A DNA stretch of 6,863 bases from Actinomycetota bacterium (GTDB lineage: Bacteria > Actinomycetota > Thermoleophilia > Gaiellales > Gaiellaceae): contig PLDP01000030.1 of assembly GCA_003136795.1 (NCBI GenBank), positions 9,760-16,622 of the forward strand. The letters are read 5' to 3'. Within the stretch, counting starts at the first letter, position 1. Every line of letters starts with the position of its first letter. Below are positions 1 to 6,726 of this stretch, piece by piece. The notes under the pieces are model-generated. The model saw nothing but the letters and a program-made list of their open reading frames with translations, was not told the DNA's origin and ran no database searches. Both the position numbers and the translations under genes were made by a program.

Positions 1-428
1 CGGCGCCTCATGCCGCTCGAATAGGTGCTCACGACGCGGTTTGCCGCCGCGGACAGGTCGAAGCGCTCGAGCAGCTCGTCTGCCCGGGAGCGCGCCGGCC
101 CGCGGCCGAGGCGCTGGAGGCGCGCGAGCAAGATCAGGTTCTCGCGGCCGGTGAGGTGCTCGTCGAGCGTCGCCTGCTGGCCGGCGAGGGAGATCACCTC
201 GCGGACGTGGCCCGGGTCGCGCTCGACGTCGTGGCCGAGGACGGTCGCCGTGCCGCCGTCTGGCCGCAGGAGGGTGGCGAGGATCCGGACTGCCGTCGTC
301 TTGCCGGCGCCGTTGTGGCCGAGCAGGCCGACCGCCTCGCCGGGGTGGATCGTCAGGTCGAGCCGGTCGAGGGCCAGGGTGGGCCCGAACCGCTTGCTCA
401 GCTCGTGGGTGGAGACTGCGGCTTCCAT
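1..428 (-). CDS. DrrA-type ABC transporter ATP-binding protein (partial, N-terminal part)
   Basis: Cytoplasmic ATPase subunit of an ABC exporter, of the type that pairs with an ABC-2 (DrrB-like) permease to pump out drugs or lipids. I translated it directly: ATG at 428 on the minus strand opens 142 codons that run off the left edge with no stop. Walker A GHNGAGKTT is at residues 37-45, and a Q-loop region (LAGQQATLDEHLTGREN) follows at 81-97. The signature motif begins as YSSGMRR at 136-142, close to the YSGGMRRR typical of the DrrA/CcmA family. Walker B and the D- and H-loops lie outside the window. An AAAGGG ribosome-binding-like site lies 7 bases upstream of the ATG. It is divergent from a TetR gene whose tandem operators fill the shared promoter, so repression by that TetR and induction by a transported compound are likely. 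The substrate cannot be told from the sequence; a permease gene would be expected further left. Confidence 0.93.
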   Translation of the reverse strand, partial: MEAAVSTHELSKRFGPTLALDRLDLTIHPGEAVGLLGHNGAGKTTAVRILATLLRPDGGTATVLGHDVERDPGHVREVISLAGQQATLDEHLTGRENLILLARLQRLGRGPARSRADELLERFDLSAAANRVVSTYSSGMRR

Positions 429-435
429 CTGGTGT

Positions 436-441
436 CCCTTT
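436..441 (-). promoter_or_regulatory. Ribosome-binding site of the DrrA-type ATPase gene
   Basis: On the minus strand AAAGGG (plus-strand CCCTTT) lies 7 bases before the ATG at 428. It is a partial match to AAGGAGG. It supports this ATG as the start, because the encoded protein begins at the normal N-terminus of the family. Confidence 0.5.
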
Positions 442-488
442 CGTACGCTGTACGTATGCGTACGCCGTACCATAGCGTACACTGTACG
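442..488. promoter_or_regulatory. Triple tandem palindromic operator between the DrrA-type ATPase and tetR genes
   Basis: Three copies of CGTAC-N3-GTAC lie at 442-453, 459-470 and 476-487. Their GTAC cores start at 443, 450, 460, 467, 477 and 484, so spacings strictly alternate 7 and 10 and the repeat period is exactly 17 bp. Copies one and three extend to perfect 5-bp arms, CGTAC-N3-GTACG. The block fills most of the 63 bases between the two divergent start codons. The third copy covers the TACACT hexamer proposed as the tetR -10 element. The likely ligand is the adjacent TetR protein, repressing itself and the exporter gene. That assignment is inference from position and symmetry. Confidence 0.82.
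478..483 (+). promoter_or_regulatory. Candidate -10 element of the first tetR gene
   Basis: TACACT lies 8 bases before the ATG at 492, a spacing that would give a leaderless or nearly leaderless mRNA. No clear -35 hexamer is visible 17 bases upstream. The same hexamer occurs at an equivalent place before the second tetR gene of the window, where the -35 match is better. Confidence 0.45.
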
Positions 489-491
489 GAG

Positions 492-1163
492 ATGAGAGAG
501 CGCCAGCCGCCGCGTCGCCGCCGCCTGCTTACACAGAGCGAGATCGTCACGTCGGCAATCGGGATCGCCGACCGCGAGGGCATCGAGGCCGTCTCGATGC
601 GGCGCGTCGCACGCGAGCTCGGCGTCGGCGCGATGACGCTCTACCACCACGTCGCCGACAAGGACGAGCTGGTCGAGCTGATGGCGGACGCGATCAGCGC
701 CGAGATGCTCGTGCCCGAGCCGTTCCCCGACGGCTGGCGCGCTGCGATGAGCGAGATCGCGCACCGCACTCGCGACACCTTCGCGCGTCATCCGTGGCTG
801 ATTCGCACAGTGGGCGAGGACAGCCATCTGACGCTGAACGGGCTCCGCCACATCGAGCAGTCGTTGCGCGCGGTCGCCGAGCTGGGCGACGAGCTCGGCG
901 GGCGGATCCTGTTCGCCGTCGACGAGTACACGTTCGGGTTCGTCCTCCGGGAGCTGGTCATCGGCGGCCCCGACGAAGGCGGACCGGAGCGGTTCGTCTT
1001 GAAGCCGAGGCTCCAGGAGGCGGTCGACGCAGGCGAGCTCCCGCTCATCGCTCGCTGGTTGGCGACAGGCCCCGCGCTCGAGTTGCCGGCCGACCGCTTC
1101 GAGGTGGGGCTCGAGGCGCTTTTCGACGGCTTCGAGGCGCTGCGCCGGCGCCGCCGTCCGTAG
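492..1163 (+). CDS. TetR-family transcriptional regulator (TetR_C_1-like), exporter-linked
   Basis: A 223-residue DNA-binding repressor. The N-terminal TetR helix-turn-helix is clear: a first helix around residues 15-31 (TQSEIVTSAIGIADREGIEA), then VSMRRVARELGVGAMTLYHHV at 34-54 and the usual DKDEL at 56-60. The rest is a helical ligand-binding domain resembling the TetR/TetR_C_1 class, with DEYTFGFVLRE near 144-154 and an Arg-rich tail. The frame is open upstream to 156, but the ATG at 492 is preferred: the protein starts just before the HTH, and upstream in-frame starts such as ATG 456 lie inside the operator block. There is no Shine-Dalgarno site at a proper distance; a TACACT -10 eight bases upstream suggests leaderless translation. 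It is divergent from a DrrA-type ATPase gene, the classic arrangement for a drug-responsive local repressor. The ligand is unknown. Confidence 0.93.
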   Translation: MRERQPPRRRRLLTQSEIVTSAIGIADREGIEAVSMRRVARELGVGAMTLYHHVADKDELVELMADAISAEMLVPEPFPDGWRAAMSEIAHRTRDTFARHPWLIRTVGEDSHLTLNGLRHIEQSLRAVAELGDELGGRILFAVDEYTFGFVLRELVIGGPDEGGPERFVLKPRLQEAVDAGELPLIARWLATGPALELPADRFEVGLEALFDGFEALRRRRRP

Positions 1164-1172
1164 CCGCTTCGC

Positions 1173-1178
1173 TACCCT
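1173..1178 (+). promoter_or_regulatory. Candidate -10 element of the DUF177 gene
   Basis: TACCCT is 7 bases before the ATG at 1186, within the 22-base gap after tetR. It fits a leaderless start, and no Shine-Dalgarno sequence is present. No recognisable -35 is seen, so co-transcription with tetR remains possible. Confidence 0.35.
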
Positions 1179-1185
1179 CGCCTGT

Positions 1186-1692
1186 ATGACGAGCTTCAGC
1201 CTGCGTCAGGTGAAGCTCCGTCCGGGTGAGCAGCACCGTGACGAGCTTGAGATCGAGCTGACCGCGTTCGATTTCGGCGGACAGCGTTACCTGCCGGTGC
1301 CCGACAAGGTGCCGGCCGAGTTCGAGATCACGCGTGCAACCACCGGCACGGTTTTCGCTCTCGCCTTCACCACCCGCCTCTACGGGCCGTGCTACCGCTG
1401 CCTTGGCGACGCGGTGCTCGAGCTGCAGATTCGTGCGCGCGAGTACCAGGACGAGTCGGCCCAGGACGAGGAGATGCGGACGGAGTACGTCGACGGCAAC
1501 AACATCGACCTCTCCGCCTGGGCGCGCGACGCGATTGCGCTCGCGCTGCCGGAGCAGATCGTCTGCCGCGACGACTGTGCGGGCCTGTGCTCCGAGTGCG
1601 GCAAGAACCTGAACGACGAGCCGCACACGCACGAGGAGCAGCACCGCGACCCGCGCTGGGCCGCGCTCGACGCGCTCCGCGACGAGCTCTAG
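1186..1692 (+). CDS. yceD: DUF177 / YceD-family protein (23S rRNA accumulation, L32-linked)
   Basis: A 168-residue cytoplasmic protein of the DUF177 (YceD) family. Members are tied to 23S rRNA accumulation and ribosome assembly and usually lie directly upstream of rpmF. Visible hallmarks are a GPCYRCLGDA motif at 67-76 (Cys69, Cys72), the C-terminal cluster CRDDCAGLCSECGKNLN at 127-143 (Cys127, 131, 135, 138), and the expected DPRWAALDALRDEL end at 155-168. The middle is acidic (about 88-104). The cysteines probably bind a metal; that is inference. The ATG at 1186 begins a family-length protein. The gene follows tetR by 22 bases and meets the propeller gene tail to tail with one base between stops. 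The oddity is that rpmF is not next: it starts about 5 kb away at 6727, same strand, with five genes between. Confidence 0.92.
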   Translation: MTSFSLRQVKLRPGEQHRDELEIELTAFDFGGQRYLPVPDKVPAEFEITRATTGTVFALAFTTRLYGPCYRCLGDAVLELQIRAREYQDESAQDEEMRTEYVDGNNIDLSAWARDAIALALPEQIVCRDDCAGLCSECGKNLNDEPHTHEEQHRDPRWAALDALRDEL

Positions 1693-1693
1693 C

Positions 1694-2788
1694 TCAGGGG
1701 AAGCGCGCGAGTGACCAGTGGACGCCGCCGTCTGCGGTGCGCCAGAGCGCAAATCGCTCGATCCCGAACAGAGGGTCCGGTGTCGTCTGCTCGAGCAGCA
1801 CGCCGTGACTTGCGTCGCCAAATGCGACCCCCGCCAAGGCGTTCGAGAAGTCGGGCAGCCGCCAGCCCGTCTGCCACGTCCGGCCGCCGTCGGTCGTGCG
1901 CTGGAGCGGCCCGTAGGGTCCCTTTCCGAAGACGACGGCGACGCTCGCCGACGCGGCACCGATCTGGGTGAAGTTCGCGAGGCCGGCCAGGTCGATGGGC
2001 GTGAACTGCGCGCCTCCGTCAGTCGACCGGACCGCCGTGCCGACGGTGTTGTTCGGGCAGATGACCCACAGCGACCCGTCGGGCGCCGCCGACATGTCCC
2101 CGTCGAACCCGAGCGGGCACGGTGACGGACCGGTGGTGAACGTGCGGCCGCCGTCGTGCGAGCGCGCGAGGGCGTTGTGGCCCGTCGACCGCGCGAAGAT
2201 CCAGACATCGGGGCCGGCGGCAAGCAGACCTACGATCGGGTCGTCACTCGGGAGGGGCAGCGCCGTGCTCGCCCACTGACCGGTGCTGCCTTCCGTACGG
2301 TGGAGACGGAAGTTCGTGCAGACGACCCGGGGACAGTCCGCGGTGACGGCGTAGGCCCGGCCCGCGCCGACGGCGAAGGCGAGGGGATTCTGCAAGGGGA
2401 GCCGGCTCCAGGTCGTGCCCCCGTCATGTGTCGCCCACACGCCATCCGAGACCGCGAGCACGTAACCGTTGCGTGCGTCCGCGAAGAAGACACTTGGCCC
2501 CATGTCGCCCCGGGCGTCGTCCACCCACCGGCGTGGGCCTGACCCGATGCGCGCGAACGTCCGGCCGCCGTTCGTCGACCGCATGACCTCGGTGCAGCCG
2601 GAGTGATTGGAGCAATGCGCGAGCCCGACGACCCACACGTTCTTGCCGAGGACGGTGGCCGACTGCGCGAAGAACCCGTTCGAGGTCGTCTCGGGCCTCG
2701 CCGCCGAGACACCGGCGACCAGCGCGATCGCGCCGAGCGCGATCGCGAGCTTGGCGGTGCGGTGCATCCGGGACGAGTCCGTCCGCAT
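1694..2788 (-). CDS. Secreted Asp-box (BNR/sialidase-type) beta-propeller protein
   Basis: A 364-residue exported protein of unknown function. A short basic N-region is followed by the hydrophobic stretch LAIALGAIALVAGVSA (14-29), giving a signal peptide with probable cleavage near residue 29-30. The mature part carries six Asp-box repeats of the S/T-x-D/N-G-G-x-x-F/W type, at 71-78, 120-127, 210-217, 255-262, 298-305 and 351-358 (for example SHDGGRTF, TTDGGRTW). They imply a beta-propeller like sialidase/BNR or Ycf48-type folds. No sialidase arginine triad or FRIP motif is evident, so enzyme activity is not claimed. Three cysteine pairs (59/65, 152/157, 224/244) suggest disulfides outside the cytoplasm. 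The start at 2788 has GGAG 2 bases upstream; ATG 2767 (357 residues) is an alternative with the signal peptide intact. The longer open frame to 3211 overlaps the acetyltransferase gene and is rejected. It lies 41 bases after that gene, so co-transcription is likely. Confidence 0.85.
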   Translation of the reverse strand: MRTDSSRMHRTAKLAIALGAIALVAGVSAARPETTSNGFFAQSATVLGKNVWVVGLAHCSNHSGCTEVMRSTNGGRTFARIGSGPRRWVDDARGDMGPSVFFADARNGYVLAVSDGVWATHDGGTTWSRLPLQNPLAFAVGAGRAYAVTADCPRVVCTNFRLHRTEGSTGQWASTALPLPSDDPIVGLLAAGPDVWIFARSTGHNALARSHDGGRTFTTGPSPCPLGFDGDMSAAPDGSLWVICPNNTVGTAVRSTDGGAQFTPIDLAGLANFTQIGAASASVAVVFGKGPYGPLQRTTDGGRTWQTGWRLPDFSNALAGVAFGDASHGVLLEQTTPDPLFGIERFALWRTADGGVHWSLARFP

Positions 2789-2829
2789 GTCTCCGGTATC
2801 GGCACCGTTTGCCGGCGCCCTGAGCCGCG

Positions 2830-3309
2830 TTACACGATGTCTTGGGCGCGGCGCTCCATGAGCACCACGTCGCTCCACTCGCCGCGCTTCCGGGCGAGCC
2901 GCTCGCGGACGCCGACGAGCCGGAACCCGCAGGCCGTGTGCAGTGCGATCGATGCGTCGTTCGCGGCGAGGATGCCGGCCTGGATCGTCCAGATCTGGGC
3001 GGCGTCCGCCTCCTCGCAGAGCCGCTCCAGCAAGGCCCGTCCCACGCCGCGCCCGCGCGCGCTGCGTGCGATGTAGATCGAGTTCTCGGCGACGCCGCGG
3101 TAGCAGGAGCGATCGGAGTACGGCGCGAGCGCCGCCCAGCCCAGCACTTCGCCGTCGTCGCGTGCGACGAGGCGTGGCCAGACCAGGTGGCCGCGGTTCC
3201 ATTCGTCCCACGTCGGGACGAGCTCTTCGAACGTGCCGATGTCGATGCCCTCTTCAAAAATCGTCCGGATGGCGGGCCAGTCAGGCGGAAGGAGCGCGTT
3301 GATCGTCAC
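2830..3309 (-). CDS. GNAT N-acetyltransferase, phosphinothricin/arsinothricin acetyltransferase-like
   Basis: A 159-residue single-domain GNAT enzyme, expected to transfer acetyl from acetyl-CoA to an amine. The acetyl-CoA motif A is RGRGVGRALLERL at 85-97 (R-x-x-G-x-G). The context is that of the PAT/Bar/ArsN1 group: TFEELVPTWDEWNRGHL at 26-42, GWAALAPYSDR at 57-67, YRGVAENSIYI at 70-80 with Glu75 where this group has its catalytic-type Glu, WTIQAGILAANDASIALH at 107-124, and GFRLVGVRER near 128-137. These enzymes acetylate phosphinothricin, arsinothricin or related amino acids, but many relatives have unknown substrates, so no symbol is given. The start is GTG at 3309, and its GTGA overlaps the TGA stop of the ABC-F gene. 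Translation is therefore probably coupled, in an operon ABC-F, GNAT, propeller. Confidence 0.9.
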   Translation of the reverse strand: MTINALLPPDWPAIRTIFEEGIDIGTFEELVPTWDEWNRGHLVWPRLVARDDGEVLGWAALAPYSDRSCYRGVAENSIYIARSARGRGVGRALLERLCEEADAAQIWTIQAGILAANDASIALHTACGFRLVGVRERLARKRGEWSDVVLMERRAQDIV

Positions 3310-4880
3310 AGCGTGATCGTACGAGTCACCGACAGTCGTTCGAGGAAGCGTCGGTCATGCGTGACCACGAGCAGGCAGCCCTCGTAGGTCTCGAGCGCGG
3401 TCTCGAGCTCCTCGATCGCTTCGAGGTCGAGATGATTGGTCGGCTCGTCGAGGATCAGACAGTTCACGCCGCGGGCCGAGAGGAGCGCGAGTCCCGCCCG
3501 GGTGCGCTCGCCGGGAGAGAGCGACGGCGCAGGGCGGGTGATGTCGTCGGGCCCGAGCGCGAACTTCGCGAGCAGCGTGCGGGCGTCCGTCGAGGTGAGC
3601 CCGGAAAGCTCCGTGAAGTCGTCGAGCAGCACGCCGCCGAAGAGGTCGCGCGCCTGGGTCAGCTCGCCGAACACAACCGCATTCCCGATCCGCCGCGAGC
3701 CGCGCTCCAGGGGCAGCTCGCCGGTGAGCGCGCGGATCAGCGTCGTCTTGCCCGCGCCGTTTGCCCCGACCACGGCGAGGCGGTCGCTGAACCGCAGCTC
3801 GAGGTCGACCGGCCCGAGCGTGAACGAGCCGGCACGGACGACGGCGCCGGCCAGCTCGGCGATCGTGCCGGCCGGCGGCGCCGTAGCGAACTCCATCTGC
3901 AGCCGCCACGGCGTCCACGGCTTCTCGACCTCTTCCAACCGCTCGAGGTGGTTGCGCGCCTGGTTGACCTTGCCGCGCAACGCATTCGTCGCGCGCCGGT
4001 CGGAGCCGCCGGTTTGCCGCGCGAGCTTGCGCTCGCCGCCGAGTGCGTGCGCCTGGCGGCGGCGCTCTTCGAGCAGCGTCGTGTAGCGCCGCTGCTCGTC
4101 GAGGTAGTCGGTGTAGGCGGCGGCATGCTGCGCGCGGGCGCGCTCGCGCGCAGCCTCGTACTCCGACCAGGTGCCGCTGTACTCGTGCACGCGCCGCGTC
4201 TCGGCTTCGATCTCGACGACGCGGTTGATCGTCCGGTCGAGGAAGTCGCGGTCGTGTGAGACGAGCACGACACCGGCCGCGAGGCCGTGCAGGAAGCGCT
4301 CGAGCTGCGCGAGCGCGGCGAAGTCGAGGTTGTTGGTCGGCTCGTCGAGCAGGAAGACATCGAAGCGCGACAGCAGAATGGCGGCGAGCGCCGCGCGGGC
4401 CGCCTCGCCGCCCGAGAGCGTGCTCACCTCGCGGTCGGACCTACGCCCGAGGCCGACCCCGTCGAGCACCGCCGCGGCGCGGGCGTCGAAGTCCTCGCCG
4501 CCGAGTGCCAGGAACCGGTCGAGCGCAGCGGTATAGGCGCCCGCGAGCTCGTGCTCGTCGGCGAGCCGGGCGGCGAGCGCGTCCATCTCCTGCTCGGCCG
4601 CACCGACGCCGGTGCGCCGCGCGAGATAGTCGCGGACGGTCTCCCCGGCCCGTGCCTCGAGCTCCTGAGGCAGGTAGCCGACGGCGCCGCCGCGGATCAC
4701 CCGGCCGCTATCGGGCGGCTCGAGACCGGCGAGGACGCGCAGGAGCGTCGACTTGCCGATCCCGTTCGGGCCGACGATCCCTACGCGGTCGCCCGGCGCG
4801 ACGACCAGCGAGACGCGGTCGAGCACCTGGACGGCGGCGTAGCTCTTCGAGATGTCACGTGCGCTGAGCGAGCCCGGCAT
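3306..4880 (-). CDS. ABC-F family ATPase (putative ribosome-protection / translation factor)
   Basis: A 524-residue soluble protein with two ABC ATPase domains and no membrane segments, the ABC-F architecture. Members bind the ribosomal E site and either dislodge antibiotics or act as translation factors (EttA, Uup). Domain 1: Walker A GPNGIGKST 37-45, signature LSGGE 155-159, Walker B/D-loop FLLDEPTNNLD 176-186 with Glu180, switch His209. A charged, Arg/Glu-rich helical linker (about 231-335) corresponds to the P-site tRNA interaction motif region. Domain 2: Walker A GANGAGKTT 372-380, signature LSPGE 454-458, Walker B LILDEPTNHLD 475-485 with Glu479, His508. All catalytic residues are present. 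The frame opens with TTG at 4895, but ATG 4880 has a strong GGAGG eight bases upstream and is chosen. Overlap with the GNAT gene and a TetR gene upstream suggest an inducible resistance operon. Whether it protects against a drug or is housekeeping cannot be decided. Confidence 0.95.
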   Translation of the reverse strand: MPGSLSARDISKSYAAVQVLDRVSLVVAPGDRVGIVGPNGIGKSTLLRVLAGLEPPDSGRVIRGGAVGYLPQELEARAGETVRDYLARRTGVGAAEQEMDALAARLADEHELAGAYTAALDRFLALGGEDFDARAAAVLDGVGLGRRSDREVSTLSGGEAARAALAAILLSRFDVFLLDEPTNNLDFAALAQLERFLHGLAAGVVLVSHDRDFLDRTINRVVEIEAETRRVHEYSGTWSEYEAARERARAQHAAAYTDYLDEQRRYTTLLEERRRQAHALGGERKLARQTGGSDRRATNALRGKVNQARNHLERLEEVEKPWTPWRLQMEFATAPPAGTIAELAGAVVRAGSFTLGPVDLELRFSDRLAVVGANGAGKTTLIRALTGELPLERGSRRIGNAVVFGELTQARDLFGGVLLDDFTELSGLTSTDARTLLAKFALGPDDITRPAPSLSPGERTRAGLALLSARGVNCLILDEPTNHLDLEAIEELETALETYEGCLLVVTHDRRFLERLSVTRTITL

Positions 4881-4888
4881 GGGGCGGA

Positions 4889-4893
4889 CCTCC
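4889..4893 (-). promoter_or_regulatory. Ribosome-binding site deciding the ABC-F start
   Basis: GGAGG on the minus strand (plus-strand CCTCC) lies 8 bases before ATG 4880. The alternative TTG at 4895 would lie upstream of this site, so the site fixes the start at 4880. It is the only strong, well-spaced Shine-Dalgarno sequence in the window. Confidence 0.85.
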
Positions 4894-4897
4894 AATC

Positions 4898-4929
4898 AGT
4901 CGAAAGGCGAGCGGAGCGGGGTTTCGACT
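4898..4929 (-). repeat. Inverted repeat in the ABC-F 5' leader
   Basis: Read on the minus strand, AGTCGAAA (4929-4922) and TTTCGACT (4905-4898) form a perfect 8-bp stem around a 16-base GC-rich loop. The stem ends 4 bases before the GGAGG site of the ABC-F gene. It could be an RNA hairpin affecting translation or attenuation, or a protein-binding site. It lacks a T-run, so it is not a standard intrinsic terminator. Confidence 0.5.
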
Positions 4930-4947
4930 TAGAGATCCGTCATGGGA

Positions 4948-4965
4948 CGAGCCGCGAACGGCTCG
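4948..4965 (-). terminator. Hairpin after the second tetR gene, possible terminator
   Basis: The RNA of the minus strand would read CGAGCCG-UUCG-CGGCUCG: a perfect 7-bp GC-rich stem closed by a very stable UUCG tetraloop. It begins 9 bases after the tetR stop codon (4975-4977). No U-tract follows, so it may be a weak or Rho-assisted terminator, or a processing or stability element, as is common in GC-rich genomes. Confidence 0.55.
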
Positions 4966-4974
4966 CCGACGATC

Positions 4975-5553
4975 CTAGCCCACGTCGCGGCCGAGCAGCG
5001 ACTCGACGGTCCGGCGGACGATGGCGAGGTGAGGTTCCCAGTCCGGGACACCGTGTGCTCCGCTGAGCACCCACGCCTCCATGGTGGCCGGGATGAGGTG
5101 CGTCGGCAGGTACGCCGCGATCCGCGCGATCACGGGGTCGACGCCGGGTGTCTCGCGTACGAACCCCTCGGCGATCGCGTCCTCGAACGCGAGCACGATT
5201 TCGAGCCTGTGCACCCGAACCTTGGCATGTTCCAGCGTCAGGCTCGTCTGGCTCGCGTACAGCCCGGGATCGGCGGCGACGCGGCCCGCGTAATCGCGAA
5301 TTTGCTCCTCGGTCGTCGTCAGGACATCGCTCGAGGCGGTGACCCTGTCGAGCATCAAGCGCTGGAGACCGAAGCACGACGCGGCCTTGGTGTCGAAGTA
5401 ACGGAAGAAGGTGCGCGTGGAGACGTTCGCCGCGTCGGCGATCTGATCGACCGTGACGGTGTCGAACCCGTGCTCGGAGAACAGGCGGAGTGCGGCGTAC
5501 ATCAGCTCGCGCCGGGTTTCGAGCTTCTTTCTCTCACGGAGTCCCTCGCTCAT
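4975..5553 (-). CDS. TetR-family transcriptional regulator, divergent from histidine kinase
   Basis: A 192-residue TetR repressor. A first helix (RRELMYAALRLFSEHGFDTV, 14-33) is followed by VTVDQIADAANVSTRTFFRYFDTK at 33-56, a textbook HTH ending in the FFRYFxTK recognition segment. The C-terminal part is helical and divergent, with a Trp-containing end (WVLSGAHGVPDWEP, 161-174), and gives no ligand clue. The ATG at 5553 gives normal family spacing to the HTH. A -35/-10 pair (TTTACA, 17 bases, TACACT) ends 10 bases before it, so the mRNA is probably leaderless or has a very short leader. A perfect 12-bp inverted repeat spans the promoter to the start codon, which argues for autoregulation and for control of the divergent kinase gene. 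The ABC-F operon lies 94 bases downstream on the same strand, behind a hairpin, so it may or may not share this transcript. Confidence 0.93.
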   Translation of the reverse strand: MSEGLRERKKLETRRELMYAALRLFSEHGFDTVTVDQIADAANVSTRTFFRYFDTKAASCFGLQRLMLDRVTASSDVLTTTEEQIRDYAGRVAADPGLYASQTSLTLEHAKVRVHRLEIVLAFEDAIAEGFVRETPGVDPVIARIAAYLPTHLIPATMEAWVLSGAHGVPDWEPHLAIVRRTVESLLGRDVG

Positions 5554-5581
5554 GTCAAATGACAGTGTATGTCATTTGACA
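5553..5581. promoter_or_regulatory. Operator: perfect 12-bp inverted repeat of the second TetR
   Basis: TGTCAAATGACA (5553-5564) and TGTCATTTGACA (5570-5581) are exact reverse complements separated by GTGTA. Each half is itself a near-palindrome (TGTCA-N2-TGACA), so there are two tandem TetR-dimer-type sites with centres exactly 17 bp apart. The left copy overlaps the last base of the tetR start codon, and the block covers the tetR -10 and spacer. Binding by the adjacent TetR is inferred. Confidence 0.85.
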
Positions 5582-5592
5582 GATAGTGTAAA
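5564..5592 (-). promoter_or_regulatory. Promoter of the second tetR gene
   Basis: On the minus strand, TTTACA (5592-5587, five of six to TTGACA) is followed by a 17-base spacer and TACACT (5569-5564, four of six to TATAAT). This is the best-spaced sigma70-type promoter in the window. Transcription would begin about 3-4 bases before ATG 5553. The operator overlaps the spacer and -10. Confidence 0.6.
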
Positions 5593-5594
5593 GT
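5589..5594 (+). promoter_or_regulatory. Candidate -10 element of the histidine kinase gene
   Basis: TAAAGT lies 8 bases before ATG 5603, fitting a leaderless transcript. No convincing -35 sits 16-18 bases upstream. TAGTGT at 5584-5589 is an alternative -10. Both would be close enough to the operator for repression. Confidence 0.35.
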
Positions 5595-5602
5595 GGCAGT
5601 TG

Positions 5603-6712
<1,110 letters not shown>

Positions 6713-6726
6713 ACTGGCGACCGCTC

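Noticed and set aside
156..491. Upstream extension of the first TetR frame to 156
   Set aside because: It runs through the promoter/operator region and antisense to the DrrA-type ATPase gene. The TetR family N-terminus fits ATG 492.
1684..1695. GAGCT-CT-AGCTC as a bidirectional terminator
   Set aside because: The stem is only 5 bp with a 2-base loop and no T-run, and it lies in coding sequence and stop codons.
2789..3211. Open reading frame extension of the propeller gene upstream to 3211
   Set aside because: It overlaps the well-supported acetyltransferase gene in another frame, its residues are Arg/Ala-rich shadow sequence, and a clear signal peptide begins only at 2788 or 2767.
3357..4259. 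Long plus-strand open frames opposite the ABC-F gene
   Set aside because: They are mirror frames of a GC-rich gene with no recognisable domain. The minus-strand frame has all ABC motifs.
5453..5602. Upstream extension of the histidine kinase frame to 5453
   Set aside because: It lies antisense to the tetR start region and across the operator. The PAS kinase begins naturally at ATG 5603.
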